A stretch of DNA of 64,000 nt from Phyto melanocephala (lineage: Eukaryota > Arthropoda > Insecta > Diptera > Rhinophoridae), in the NCBI GenBank assembly GCA_941918925.1, contig OW799233.1, forward strand, positions 141,858,223 to 141,922,222. Direction: 5' to 3'. This document shows, piece after piece, positions 33,361 through 46,416 of the stretch. Under the pieces are notes generated by a model, which did not search any database, was not told where the DNA came from, and worked only from the letters and a program-made list of their open reading frames with translations. Made by a program: the position numbers and the translations under genes. Every line of letters starts with the position of its first letter. Position 1 is the first letter of the stretch.

Positions 33361-35690
33361 TCTTACAAACATTGTTTAAGTGTAGTAAAATTTTTTAAAG
33401 TGTCATAAACCTCTGGCTTTATGTTTTTTTGTTTAAGTAAGAAACTTTACGCAAGGCGAAGAAGTTTTATCTGACACGGCCTTTAGAGTCATGTTTACAT
33501 TGAAATAGAATGATTTGAAGTAAAGTTCTTCAGCTCATTATTTTGTATGTATGTATATGCATTCAGAAAGCATACAAAAATCTACACAAAAATGCAAAAA
33601 AATAGGGAATGACTCGCAAAGATGTAAACAACTTTTGATGTCTTCACGAAAAAATACCACATTAAATAAAAAAGTCGGTTTTAAAGTAGCGAGGACCTGG
33701 TAAATAGCCGTTTTATAACAAAAATGCTTTTCATATAGTGAAATGACTGACTGTACTAAATTACAGTTATTTTAACATTTCTTAAGTACTTGCTTTTATT
33801 AGGCTTTCATAGGGGTTTGTCTGTAAATATTTGAAAATCTTGAAAAAAGTACTAAAAAAATTATCAAAGATTTACAATGTTTTATAACTTTGACTAAAAT
33901 AAAGGTGAACTGAACTGGACGATATGCAGTGTACTAGAAAATATAAAACTTGTATCTACTTGTATATATGTACATGTAAATGTAGAAAAATGCTTCATCC
34001 CACTGTACTTGTTTACTTCTTTGTTTACGTACTAACATGTGCTTGTTTTAGAATCTAATTGCTTATATTTAATTTTTTATAAATATGCTTTTTGTTGAGT
34101 TATTATTTATTTTAATATTTTGTTTGTATATAGTTATCTTGGTGCCTTTAGTTGTAGTTGTTTTTTGGTTCACATTTACTAAACTACAAAACCTTTTGTT
34201 TTGGGAATAAGACATTTAGTTATGTTGGTGTAAAATCATATATTTTGGATTGTTGTTGTTTTTCTTTATATATTTAATTTTTTGTTACAACAATTGCATT
34301 TACTTGTTGTTAAAATATTTACATATAATGACGTAGAGACTGTAGAATTTTTAACATCATATTTTTGTAGACATATTGTGGGTATAAAATTGAAACCATT
34401 TGCAATAAAATATAAATAACAAAAAAAAAAAAAATAAAATAGAAAAATAGAAAAATGTTTCCGTGTACATAGATTCATGCTTACATGAAATGTGTATAAC
34501 GACTAAAGATAAAAATACTTCGGCTTAAATAACTAATTGTAACAGTTTTTGGATTGTTGTGGGTGATTTATTTTACCCACTGTATATTTGCACTGTTGCC
34601 CTTTTTTAATTACTTTTTTTATAAAATATTTAATTTTTGTTATTTGTTGTATTATGTAAATCAAATTATTATTCTGGGTAATATTAAGTGTTTCAATATA
34701 ATCCTTATGTAAAAATCATAGGCTGAAAAATTATACTTCCAAATGCAAATCAAAACTCGCCAGATTTTCAGCTAGAATTCTAACCTAATTTCTTTCTTCA
34801 ATTAATACTAAAAAACATTAGAGCTAGCGGATAAATCTTCAAATAGTCAACAGTGAATACATGAAAATATTTAATTTATTTTCAATATTTTCTAGTTTTA
34901 TCTCACTTTTATCTATTTACGCTTCCCTTCATATTTTAGTGTATTATGTGCATTATTATCCGGAAGTATTAAAAATAAGGGTTAAAAGGCAGTTTTATTA
35001 TTTAAATTTTTTGTTTTTTTATACTTTAAGCTTAACCTCTACATACATTAAGTTTAATGAGAAGCCTCTTTAATACATCCGTTGCTGTAAAGAAAGAAGA
35101 AAAAGAAAAAAAGTATAGAATTCAGTAATTAAAATGAAATTTATATTAGTCATAAATATGTAAATGATTTGTTAATACTCATTGTGGTGGGGTAATTTAC
35201 TATAGGTCTTGTTTAAATATAATTTTTAATTTGTTTAAATATAAGTTGCCTAAATTGAGAAATTTCATACATGTGTCTATATAATTAAATAATAAACTTT
35301 AAAATGTTACTTTACCCTTTAATTTATACAAAGAACAAATTTTTGATATGTAAATTGTATCTCCAGGCTCAAGGTAACAATTTTGTTTAATTTATGTACA
35401 GTGGTACACGTGCCAAAAATAATTACGAAGTTATTGTATTAATATTTAACATAAATATGCTGGGTATGTATTGTATCTAAAACTTTATTCAATTTATATT
35501 TAAATTTCTATTAACTTTTGTTTAATTGCCATAAATCTAATTAATAATTTATTTAAAATTTTAAGAAAACGTGTGTGTATCAGTTTAAATACACTCTTTC
35601 ATTCTAAAATAGAAAAAAAGTATTTTTGTAGGGCAGTTGTTTCTTTTTTTGTTTAATTTTAAAGAAGATTAAGTATAGAATAAAATAACC
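33361..35690. other. AT-rich spacer
   Basis: No gene or repeat recognised. Frames at 34266-34478 and 34861-35073 are hydrophobic only because of base composition. Confidence 0.4.
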
Positions 35691-35694
35691 GTCA

Positions 35695-36360
35695 AATAGT
35701 CCCCAAGGCTCTGATGACAGTCTGTTAATCTTTTTATTAATTAATAAATTTTTAACAGATTTCGCGTTGGATCTCCGTTTTAAGATCAGCAATAGTTTTT
35801 GGTGTATTCAAATGAGCCCAATGACATCGCAGGTTCTTAAGATAATTTGTTTTGTTAATTGTTGCTGCAATAAATGTATTTTTTCTTGCTAATACCACTT
35901 ATCGTGCACATTCATACCATCTAGTTGAGGCTACAAGAATTCCGTTATCCTGTTACTGTAACGAATACCGTACAAATCCAATCACATCATCTGACTAAAA
36001 TGCCTACTAGACTGTTGCTCTTTGTGGGTGCATTTATTTCTCATGGATTGCATGATGATTTTTTAAACGACAATTTTGTGTATTTACGAAACCATTCAGA
36101 TGGAAATGCGCTTCATCTTTCTTTTTTTATAAAATATTTTAATTGACTTAACTTTGCTCCATTGCTCATTGAACGAATTGCCGGTACTTTCCATGGTCTG
36201 TTTCTTTAAGTAAGCTAAATTATTTATGTACGAATGAAAATTGAGGGTTGTCTTGTTTAAAAATTCGCTGAACTTGAACTTGTTTAGAACTAGGCCGAAT
36301 TGATGTTTTCGTTTACCACAGTAACGTTTTTAAGAGACCCACCGGTGCGTTGATGCACAA
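35695..36360 (-). pseudogene. Decayed mariner-like transposase on the minus strand
   Basis: Read on the complement, 36117 to 36067 gives DEAHFHLNGFVNTQNCR, followed at 36050-36000 by HHAIHEK*MHPQRATV and, near 35830-35750, by HLNTPKTIADLKTEIQREI. These are the central block containing the first or second catalytic aspartate (DEAHF), the NPQ.IHEKPLHP block and the C-terminal (Y)V..P.TI.(D/E)LK.EI block of insect mariner-like transposases. Stops and frameshifts are frequent and the second aspartate region is missing. Confidence 0.75.
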
Positions 36361-37257
36361 GAGTCCTAGTGTCCATAACCGACCCAGTTTCGTCAACGTT
36401 TTAGAACACTCTTTAAATGGTTTACACTTAGGTGCACTTTTGAAATTCTTGTAATAAGTTTTTATATTATTTTTATATTATTAAAAATTTAAATAATCGA
36501 AATAAAATATATGTAACATCTGTCAAAATTCAGAGTTGCCACTTGCTTGCCACAAAAAAATACACTAAATTTAAAAGAAATCATTCTTACTGAGCCACCC
36601 TTGTAAAGATAATTGTGACATTTTTCTTTGATATTTTTTATTCTTTGTGTTTCTGTATTTTGAAGTTAGTATTACAAAGTTAAAGTTCAATCAAAAAAAG
36701 TTATTATATTTACGCAATTTAAAAAAGAAAAAAAAATTTGTTTATATGCACGGAGTGATTGCATTTTCACCTCGCCGAATCGGATTAGACTTGGGGAAAA
36801 TCTATGTGTATGGTAAAATATGTATATAAAAATAGCCTTATTATTGCGGCTAACAAGCGAAATATGGTTAATTGAAAATTTGGAAATTTAGTAAAAGTAT
36901 GCTACAATGAGCATTGAGAATTTTTAATAACTTTATAATTTTTCAATATATGTTTTTCGTTGAAGCCTTTAATTAAAGGCATCAACTTTTCTCGATAAAT
37001 GGTATTTTTAAGATTCTTTAAAAAATAAGTAAACTTTCAGGCTACAATGCCTGAAATTTTCTTTTTCGGATACGAAGTAGTTTATTAGATATAAATAAAA
37101 ATGCTACACCATAGCAATTTTTTCCAACTCACTTTTTATTGAAAATTTCGTTTAAAATTGCATTCGTGCATTTGTACATACCTTCATATATATACTTTTA
37201 GGTGAATGAAAAGGACAAAAGAGAATTGCATGTACATAAAAGATCCCTTCAGATAAC
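36361..37257. other. AT-rich spacer
   Basis: No feature recognised. Confidence 0.35.
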
Positions 37258-37490
37258 TCTACTAGTAAGGCGAGTTCATTATCAGGTGATATTGACAACG
37301 CAGCTTTTATTTATTTTTTATTTATGTTAACATAGATTACTTTTTTCCGCGCAAAAAAACACAAACAAAAACCATGTAGTTTTTGATACATCGGCAAACG
37401 AAAGCAACAAATAAAAGCCATGTTGTTTTTTTAATGTTGTATTTACCCCCACCTGATAATTAAATTCGCCTTGGCTACTAGTATACTCAA
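37258..37490. mobile_element. Small MITE
   Basis: ACTAGTAAGGCGAGTTCATT followed by ATCAGGTG (37262-37289) is inverted at 37450-37485 (CACCTGATAATTAAATTCGC then CTTGGCTACTAGT). There is no coding frame. Confidence 0.6.
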
Positions 37491-38837
37491 ATAATGGACT
37501 AGAACTAGTCGAAAAATTAGCCAAGCATGATTAACATTGCGATGTGTTATGACCATATAACCCAGCTTTGCATAAAATCCGAGGGCCACTACTCGATTAA
37601 CGAAATAAACGATCGACAACACGAACAACACAACCGTAAAAATACGAAAACTTGTCGCTTAACTGCCAACTCTTGTTTGAAAATAACTTGGTTCATTACT
37701 GAATTACATTTCGGATAAAATAGATGAAGTAGTCCAATATCATCTGCAGGGATTATACCGTTCTCATTCGTTTTTTCCTCCTTCGTCAAGGAAAATAAAG
37801 GTTTTGCAACAAAAGTTTCATAATGGATATTGACCTAATGCTGAGTGGTTCTTTTTTTTTAACAGAATTCATAATATAGCACCTAGAAATGGGCTAGATG
37901 GGCTTAATTAAAAGAAAAGCTAGACGAACTATTTCGTAGCGCCCGTTTTACCGACATGTGACTGCTGTCGTACAATTTTTTGAATTGTAATTTTGCATTT
38001 TTAACAGAGGCAGATCACAAAAGATATGAAGAATTATTAAACATAAGGTTTCGAAAATTGAGGACAGTACATGAGGTTTAAAAAATGCACTGCTTTTCTC
38101 AGCTACTGAATTTATAATTAAACATTTTTTTGCAATAATAAACTTTAAAACTATAGTCATAAAGAAAAAAAAATGTATTTGAATTCTATTTAAAAAAAAT
38201 TTTGTATGAAAAATTTAAAATAAAATACATATTAAACTCATTTTAAATCTTATGAATATGGAGGTATATAATCGTTACCACACGAACACTTGCCACGACT
38301 ACATTATATAGGACCATAATGTTAGTAGTACTTTAGTAGCTTTAATAGAACAGTGTTATCTGCAGGGAACTTATGAACAGTAGTTCAGAAGTTTCGAAAA
38401 CAAAAATAAATTTTTAAGTCCATAATGGCACATTTTTGTTAAATTTTCAGTTCTTTAAATTGTTGTATCTCGCAACTCAGTCACGATATGCCAAAATTTT
38501 GCATCAAGGCTTACTTTCTCACAGGCATGGTTAGTACAAAATTATACCAGAATCCGGGTGAGGTCTAAGTGGTCGTTTTATTTTGTATGTTTTAACCCTT
38601 TGATGGAATTTCAAGAGCCGGCTCTGTTAAGACTTTCGTACTACGAATATAGTTTTTATTATTCAAAAAAAATACTATTAAATATATAAATATATATTTA
38701 AGTATCTTTATATAGTTATAAAGTTTTTTTTATATTTAATTTGGTTTTTTTTTTCAAATGTATTCAAATTTGATACTGTACTTTATTATTTCTATTGATT
38801 GAATTGCTGTAAAAATAAAAAACTCTTCTAGAATTTA
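37491..38837. other. Spacer without recognised features
   Basis: Several short frames on both strands overlap between 37327 and 37789, with no coding signature. Confidence 0.35.
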
Positions 38838-39583
38838 ACAAGTAACAGTGCTATATTCGGCCGTGCCGAATCTTATATACCCTTCACAACGTGTAGTCAT
38901 GCAATAACAATTGTTTGTATCAGCATTCATCTCATATAAAATACGTACATATGTCTATACTGGTTAGAATAAATGTGGCATCGAATCCCAGCTGAGCCAA
39001 ACAAATTTTATCTTATTTTATTTAAGATATTATTTATATTTTATTATTTTTTTTTTATATATTTTTTTAAATTTTTTTAAAACATTTTTTTACAAAAATT
39101 TTTAAAAAATTTTTTTAAATTTTTTTTGTAATTTTTTTTTTGTAATTTTTTTTATTATTTTTTTTTATTTTTAATATATTTTTTTTTGTAATTTTTTTTT
39201 TGGCATGTTTTTTGCATGTATGTATGTATATAAGTATGTTGTTGTTGTAATTGTGTAAAAAAACGAGGTGGTCGTGGTTTTTTGCTCATATCTCAGAAAG
39301 TTATGGGGCGATTGTGCTGAATTTCAATAGCGATTCATTCCTGGATATTTCCAAGAGTTTGATACCATATACAGATCTGAGGAACATATAGTTGCTTCTA
39401 AAAGTTGATTTCAACCAACACACGGACAGACGGACAGACGGACAGACGGTCAGGGCTAAATCGACTCCTCTATTCATAAGCTTTCAGAAAATATGTACTT
39501 TATGCGGTCGGAAATGAAAATTGTAGAAATTACAAACGGAATGACAAACCTATATATACCCTTGTGCACCACAGGTGAAGGGT
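38838..39583 (-). mobile_element. DINE-1-like element, family 2, intact-looking copy
   Basis: The tail AACAAGTAACAGTGCTATAT then TCGGCCGTGCCGA (hairpin) is at 38838. The head TATATATACCCTTGTGCACC..GGTGAAGGGT ends at 39583. Between them are a T/A-rich tract, TGGCATCGAATCCCAGCTGA, the CACGGACAGACGGACAGACGG run and TTATGCGGTCGGAAATGAAA. Both ends are present, so this is a useful reference copy. Confidence 0.75.
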
Positions 39584-40204
39584 TTAAAAAAGCAATTAGG
39601 AGAACTTAAACCATATGCAAAGTTAGAATATGACAATATTTTATATTGTTTGTTTGTTCTTTCTCAGCATACAACATTATTGATTGACTTAATAAGTTAA
39701 AACATTTAAAATTTTACTTATTACAATTTAATGCTTTGTAAATGTACATAAATAATTGAATTTACGTATACATGATTTTTTAACCTTTGAAAATTTAATG
39801 ACGTATTTTGTTATTATATTTATTATTAGCAAAAATGTTATATTTAAAACTCTTTTGTATCGTCACTTTTGTTTTATTTAGTAGGGAATAAAAATTCTGT
39901 AGTATTGTTTGGTCATCATTAAATAATGTTAAACAAATAAAGAAATGCAAATGAGAAACCAAAACTTGGAAATATGAATACTTTTTTAATGTTTTTAAAT
40001 TACCAACATAAAGCATACAATATTGTAAGAAAATTCATAAATAGCATCATTACAATGGGTAGGTCAAAGATGTATTTGTGCACTAAAAAGCACTAAAAAT
40101 TGGTTTTGTGAATGTTATACAATATATAAAGTTGTTTAAAGAAAAAATGTAAAATTAAACGCATGCAATTCTGTACGGATGCTATTGTAACTTGATTAGA
40201 AAAA

Positions 40205-40827
40205 ACAAGTAAGAGTGCTATATTCGGCCGTGCCGAATATTATATACCCTGCACAAAGTTTCTCACATATGTTTCATTATCTTCATAATGCCTTTATCCG
40301 CTTAAAAACATCCCATTGCAAAGTTATAAATTGAGTTTATGTATGTAGGTATTAAAATAAATAAAGAATAAATAAAGAAAAAATGAAAAAAAAAATAAAA
40401 TAAAAAAAATATGAAATAAAAATAAAAAAGAATAAAACAATATAAAAAATTTCTGTCTTAACTGGAATTCGAATATACGCTTATCCAGTTTGCACTGGTG
40501 TGAAAAGACGGGGTGGTCGAGGTTTTTTCATCATATCACAGTTGTTTATAAAAAATTTTTTTTGGTTTTCAAAATCGATCTGCTCCCAAATATTTCTCAA
40601 AATTTGGTATCTTACATTGGTCTTGAAAATGTCTAGGGGAATCAAAAAATGTCAACATACACACGTACGGACAGACAGACTAACAGACGGACAATGCTTA
40701 ATTGACTTCCCTATTCGTTAGCTTTCAGAAAATGTGTACTTTATGGGGTCGAAAATGAAAATTGTACACAGTTCACACGGAATGACAAACCTATATATAC
40801 CCTTACACTTACTGTTTGTGGTATACA
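40205..40827 (-). mobile_element. DINE-1-like element, family 2, diverged copy
   Basis: The tail ACAAGTAAGAGTGCTATATT..CGGCCGTGCCGAATATTATATACCC is at 40205. The head has TTATGGGGTCGAAAATGAAA, CACACGGAATGACAAACC and TATATATACCCTTACACTTA, ending near 40827. The central T/A tract is replaced by an A-rich tract (40370-40450). Confidence 0.7.
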
Positions 40828-40953
40828 AAATTAATTTCTATTGTTCTTATCTCTTTTTGAATGGGTTGTTGTTACACATTTATGTTGCAGACATTTTATT
40901 ACTTTTTATGATAAAATAGTTCCGGACACACGCTGAGTAACTTTCAAGTTGTT

Positions 40954-41340
40954 GTTATACCCACCACCAAAAAATTTGTGTGGGGATACATTAGTGTTGT
41001 CATTCTGTTTGATACTCATTGTTATGTTAATTTAAAACCCCTGGCTTCATTTTAGAACGATCTAGCTATGTCCGCCCGTCTGTTGAATTCACGATACAGC
41101 TCGAGCAGAAAAATCTTTTATTGAATAGTTTCTATATATTAGAAATGTTTAGTATTGTATTAGTCTAAAGAAAGAGAGATGTACATAGCTTGTAATTTCT
41201 TTCTGACAATTTTATTTAAAGTTAGAAAAGTCATAAAACTGATAGAATTAATGCGATTTTTAAATTTTGCAAATAAAGGCTATTTGTTAATATTATTCGG
41301 ATAACGGAAACACACCCACTATGGTCAAGGATTTTGGAAC
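40954..41340 (+). mobile_element. DINE-1-like fragment, family 1
   Basis: The head TTATACCCACCACCAAAAAA..TTTGTGTGGGGATAC is at 40954, followed by GTCATTCTGTTTGATAC and GAACGATCTAGCTATGTCCG..CCCGTCTGTTGAATTC. Past 41100 the match fades, although an AACGGAAACACACCCACTAT remnant appears near 41307. Confidence 0.6.
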
Positions 41341-41612
41341 AATACAGGACTCTGTATGAAATGAAATGTCTACATTGAATTCATTAGCATAAATTAATTT
41401 GACAAGTCAACTTCTCTTATATTGTGGGAAAAAGAATATGGGTAAGTAAGAATATGGTAAAAAAGTAATACAAATTTTGCAGTGCCATTTGAAAGTGTTC
41501 ATCTGTAACATTCCACAAAGTTCCCGCACATACATACTAGTTTATTCTGGTAACTACCAGAGGTTCTTACATTTAAATGAAGTGTTGAGATGTTAATGAT
41601 AAGTATTATATA

Positions 41613-42380
41613 CACGCAAAGAAAAACCATGGTTACGGCATGATCACGACAGTCATATTATAGTTTCTATAACAATATTTGGTTGTCGAAAACAAGTAAT
41701 AGTTATTTTTGTTTAATTTCATCATATATTTTGTCACGATAATCAAGCATTTGTTTGAATTGTATCATTTAATGATTACTTTTCGTAAAAATTTCAAAAT
41801 GGTTATCATTTAAAAATAGTATGATTTAAAAAAATTAATTTGACAAAAATAACATTATATTCAAAAACATTAAAAATTAAAAATAATCATTAAATAATAA
41901 GTGAGACAACGGTATGATTACAATTAAATCAAGCAATGATATTTTTTAATAATAATTTGATTTCAACTGTTCTTCTTCTTGCTGAATAAATTTTTATTAT
42001 TTTAAAAGTTTGAGATGTCAAGAAAAGGAACAAAAATTTTGTAAATTTAAAGAAAATTTAAAAATAAACGTGAAACTGTAAAAAAATATTGGTTTAAAAA
42101 TTGCAATTAAATTGGTGAGTACAAGCAATATGTGTATGTTACAGCAAAAGACAGTAATTTGACGTAAAACAGCAAAGATTGTCGATTTCAATTGTAGTCG
42201 TATATATTATTATTGAATGATGCTTAAATTAAACATAATAATGATAACTGGTAATACCATAATTATTTTAAACCATAATTATTTTATTAACCATAATTAT
42301 TTTAAACATAATCATACAATTTAATCACAGTATGTTGCTCTTCGATTATGGTTACCACAACTATATTTTTTCTTTGGGTG
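41613..42380. mobile_element. MITE with CACCCAAAGAAAAA ends
   Basis: The left end CACGCAAAGAAAAACCATGG then TTACGG is inverse to the right end (TGGTTACCACAACTATATTT then TTTCTTTGGGTG). TA lies on both sides (41611-41612 and 42381-42382), consistent with a Tc1/mariner-type target duplication. The internal part has repeated TAATTATTTTAAACCATAAT motifs. Confidence 0.65.
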
Positions 42381-42654
42381 TAGCGTGTTGTAAACTTTGA
42401 AATTTCAAAAAGCACTAATAAGTACTAAAATTGACTAAACAACCAAGGAAAATTTTTAATACATAAATATGTACATCAAACAAAAACTAATACAATGTAT
42501 TACAACAGATAATAGCGAAAAAGCAACCAAGAAAATTATATATAAAAGGGTTTTCAATAAGAGTGATATGATTTCTTAAAAAATACATTAATTGTTAAGG
42601 AAATTCAAACGTTTTTTATTTAATGTGAAGTATAATGGTCTCTACTACTTCTTC

Positions 42655-43620
42655 TGCAGGAATGAATTTGATAAATTTGCGAACACTTTACTGAGAGGTG
42701 CAGTACAAAAACAAGACTGTCAATTTTGGTGCGAAAACAATCCACAAATTATTTATGAAAAACCATTAAGCTGGAGTTACATACCATCCGTTCATGCGTT
42801 GTTGCGTTTGATACTTTTTCACCATTTTATACGTTTCTAAATTCAAGTTACACACAATTCGTCTTATGCATGAACTTTTTTGTTTTGATCAGCTGTTGTG
42901 TTTATATTTTTATTAACGAAAAACGAAAATTTTGCCAAAATGGAAAGTGAAATTGTCATTTTAAGGCAATTTTTGGAATTCATTGAGTTTATCTATATGA
43001 TGATTTGTGCTACAATGGCCTACAAAAAGCACGAAAATAACACAAGCACAAATAAGCATCTCCTACATTGCACTTGATTTCTTTTGATAATTAACAAATA
43101 TAGCACTCAGTACATAATAGTTATCGATAAGTAAAATAAAAATTTTGGTAATGAAAAAATTGTGTTTAAAATTAGTTTTTATGTATGTCTTTCTTAAAAG
43201 TAATTGTAAACTTTATTTCGAATGCTTTTTCTTTTATTAAAAACATTTTTTAATACAAAAAAAATGGAAAAAAATAAATACACCACACAATCAAATTTAT
43301 CGATAACATCGACAAAAAATTATTATTTGTCATCCATGGCTATCAACAACAGCTGACATTTTTTCACCTTTTCTGCGCCGGATACAAAAGTAGAAAGTAA
43401 ACCTACTTTGGTGCGTTGATACGTTTATGCATTCTTTGCGTTTTGCCGTGTAACTTGTAACATACAATTACACTGATTCTACTTTTTGACAGATGCATAA
43501 AACGAAACAACGGATAGAACGCATGGTATGTAACTCCAGCTTTACATTCATATAAATTGACAGTTTGACAGAATTTGAAACCAATTGTCTATTTATGTTT
43601 AATTTAAATACAAAAATTAA
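42655..43620 (+). pseudogene. Mariner-like transposase fragment split by a MITE
   Basis: The first part reads LRGAVQKQDCQFWCENNPQI then IYEKPL, ending at TTA 42766-42768. After the MITE it continues HSYKLTV*QN. Together these give the VNKQNCRFW..NPQ.IHEKPLHP.KVTVWC block of insect mariner-like transposases. A stop replaces the Trp. The 5' and 3' continuations are unreadable. Confidence 0.7.
42769..43541. mobile_element. Harbinger-type MITE inside the transposase fragment
   Basis: Ends AGCTGGAGTTACATACCAT and ATGGTATGTAACTCCAGCT are exact inverts. TTA flanks both sides (42766-42768 and 43542-43544), the 3-bp target duplication typical of PIF/Harbinger. Further inverted homology (CGTT..GCGTT..) extends about 100 bp inward. 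Removing the element and one TTA restores the transposase reading frame. Confidence 0.8.
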
Positions 43621-43809
43621 CTCAGTCTAAAATTTTGTTAAACCCACCAAAAAATATTTTTAAGCTTTTGCCACTCTCAGCAAAAATGTTTAGGTACTAT
43701 GCCGGGTTTAAGCACTGCCTTTCTTTCGATTTTTAGTAAAGTGTATTCTTGAATAAGGCACACCCCACACCCAAACTAAAAATAATTTTAAAAATTCTAG
43801 TACCACCAC

Positions 43810-44490
43810 TTACGTTATGTTGTTATTATTCTCAAGGATAACTTAAACAAAATGCTACCTTAATCATATAATTTAGTAAATAATAAAATAATCCATAAAA
43901 ACAATTTTAATAATTTTAAAATAAAGAAATTATATACTTGGAACGCCTAATCATAAAGCAAAGCAGTAGTAATGACGTAAATATTTCTAAAGCACTGCCT
44001 TAAATTCCATCTCACACAAGGTCAGTTTACGGCCCACTCAGACTGTCAGTGTTTGTTTTTGTAAATTTTCATAAATATTCCCTTATGATGACATAGAATC
44101 TAAATCGAAACGTTCATTGGGTGGTAATGCGACATTACGTTGAAGTTAACGTTGCTAAAAGGTCAGAACAAAAACACGTTTCTATGCAATTAATTAAACT
44201 TTTGGTCATGAATTTACGAATCATAAAAATGAAATTTCAAAAACTGCTCAACAATTTTAAACATGTTGTATTTGATGGCGTTTTGTACGCAGCGACTATC
44301 AATTTATTTAAAATATTTTGCCTAGAATAATAATTAATGCGAAGTGCTATAAAATATCAAAACAGTATGTATGTAAAATTTGTAAAATAATTTTCAAATT
44401 CAGAACCCCCCCTCTGTATTTTGTATTGTCAATTGAAAAACAGTTTTGTGTATTTACACGTACATATGTTTTAAATATAAATTAATCTAA
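43810..44490 (+). repeat. Unclassified dispersed repeat, copy 1
   Basis: About 650 bp aligns with the reverse complement of 57775-58480. Shared landmarks are GTTGTTATTATTCTCAAGGA (43827), AAAGAAATTATATACTT (43923), TAAATCGAAACGTTCATTGG (44101), AAAATGAAATTTCAAAAACT (44226), GCAGCGACTATCAATTTATT (44289) and CCCCTCTGTATTTTGTATTG (44409). A frame at 44121-44330 ends RIIKMKFQKLLNNFKHVVFD, and the other copy has RNPQIIKMKFQKLLNNLKEV-like sequence. The family is not recognised and no end structures are seen. Confidence 0.65.
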
Positions 44491-45816
44491 ATCAGTTATA
44501 ATAGATATATACATAATGGCAAATTCACAAGGTGTGCTAAGTGTCGTATCGCCAACACAAAACCTTAAAATCATTTTAAAAAATTTTTGAACTTACGACT
44601 TTATGACAATATGACAATTAGGACACCCTTGTGAATAACCAAATGTTTTCTATTTATGAACAAATATTCGTAATTTAGAGAAAACTTTCGATAGATTTTT
44701 TGTTTATCGAAAACTCCAAATATTTTCTGTTTCCATAGGGGCTTTTAAGGTGCTAAAGACATAATGTATATAAATTTTTTTTTTAATACTAAGACAATTC
44801 GACGATGTCTGTCCAACTGAAACTACGATAGAGTTTGAATGAAAATATTTGATAAGAAGTATAGCAAAAATATTTGGATGGTAAAATTGGTCCCTTTTTA
44901 AACGCTTTTTTTAGTGTAATTCAAAAAATGGTCATGTCAATAAATCCATTTGATATAGAGCAAAGTTTCGGTAAAGAAAATATATCCTGTACCTTTTATT
45001 ATTAAAATTGAGTTTATAAATGGAAGTGAGTCTGACACAACTACTTTGACATTTTTTTCCAATAGGAGGTGTATTTCTTTATTTAAATGAAAATTCTTTT
45101 TATTTTAAATTATTTAAAAAAATATGTTTCTGTATTTCTATATCCGATTTATATTAAATAGATGTATGATAAATACCACATGGCTATTTCACATATTATG
45201 GAAATTCTGTTATTAAAACAAATTCTTGCTTCTCATTTTCACACAAAAAAAATTATTGTTTAAAAACATTAAACTATTTAAATATTTTAATGATATATTT
45301 TTTATTTCATACAATTTATTAATAGGTTGTACATTTTTTGTAAAAATTTAAGGCAAATTTCTTCGCCAGATAGTCTTGAATTGTCAGCTGATTATTTTTT
45401 TATTCACTTATTTTAAACTTCAGGTGCAAAAACAATTCTCTCTTTTTTTTCTCATTTATTTTAAATATCAAATTAATATATAAAAAATATTAACAAAAAA
45501 AAAAAAATTCTCTCTGATCTGCGATTACCTGATGAATAAAAAAAGAAACCAAAATTGAAAAATAAATGTAAAAACTAAGTAAAGGTGTTATCAAAAGAGA
45601 AAATTTCAAAAAAGATAAAATATTGAAAAATCTATCACGTTAGTCGCTGATAAGTACAAACTACAATTTCAAGTAACAGGATAAAGTAGCACGTACAAAT
45701 ACAAAAACTTTTTTATAAAGACGAATTTTATACTGTTGCTACCGTTATATGACCGACACAGTGGCCCTCTAAAGTTTTCTGTCGTATTTTTTATTTTTAA
45801 AAGGCACTTGGTATAC
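44491..45816. other. AT-rich spacer
   Basis: No feature recognised. Confidence 0.35.
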
Positions 45817-46416
45817 CAGTACTGTAACTCATGGCGAAAAATACCATTTATGATTACGTTGTTACATTAGAGCTATCAAAAATTATACTTAATTATAAGA
45901 AGAAGAAGAAAAAAAAATAAACTTTAGAAGTGCGGAAATAATAATACATATAAAATTTAGAAAATAAAAGTGTTTAAAAAAATAAGTGCAGAAGAAAGAA
46001 ATAAAATGTACAATGCAGCTTTAGTTAGAGCGGTTGGGGATGATGAAAGGAATATGTTGCGGATTCATCGCAAAAGGTTGTGCGATTCAACAGACTCTTT
46101 TGAAATGCCGGAGAATTGATTTAAGGAACTATATCGCTTAAGCAGATCATCAGCAATGGTTCTGCTTAAAGGCACCTTTTATGAGAAAAGGTGTAAGGAA
46201 TACAAATTTGCCTTCACTTTCCAAGACATTGGTAACATTGTTTCCTTTTGATGATAAACATAATGATGATGGTGGTGTATTTAGGATTTTTGTTTAGGAC
46301 ACACGACATACAAATTAAACAATTTGGTTAAACAATAAACACTTTTTGTAAATATTTAAGGTCTAAATAAAAAAGGAATAAAAAAATTATAAAAATTATT
46401 TCAAAATTGAAATAAA

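Noticed and set aside
34861..35073. Hydrophobic 70-residue frame that might be a small membrane protein
   Set aside because: Leu, Ile, Phe and Tyr are expected from AT-rich DNA; no conserved motif or splice signal is visible, and many similar frames occur on both strands.
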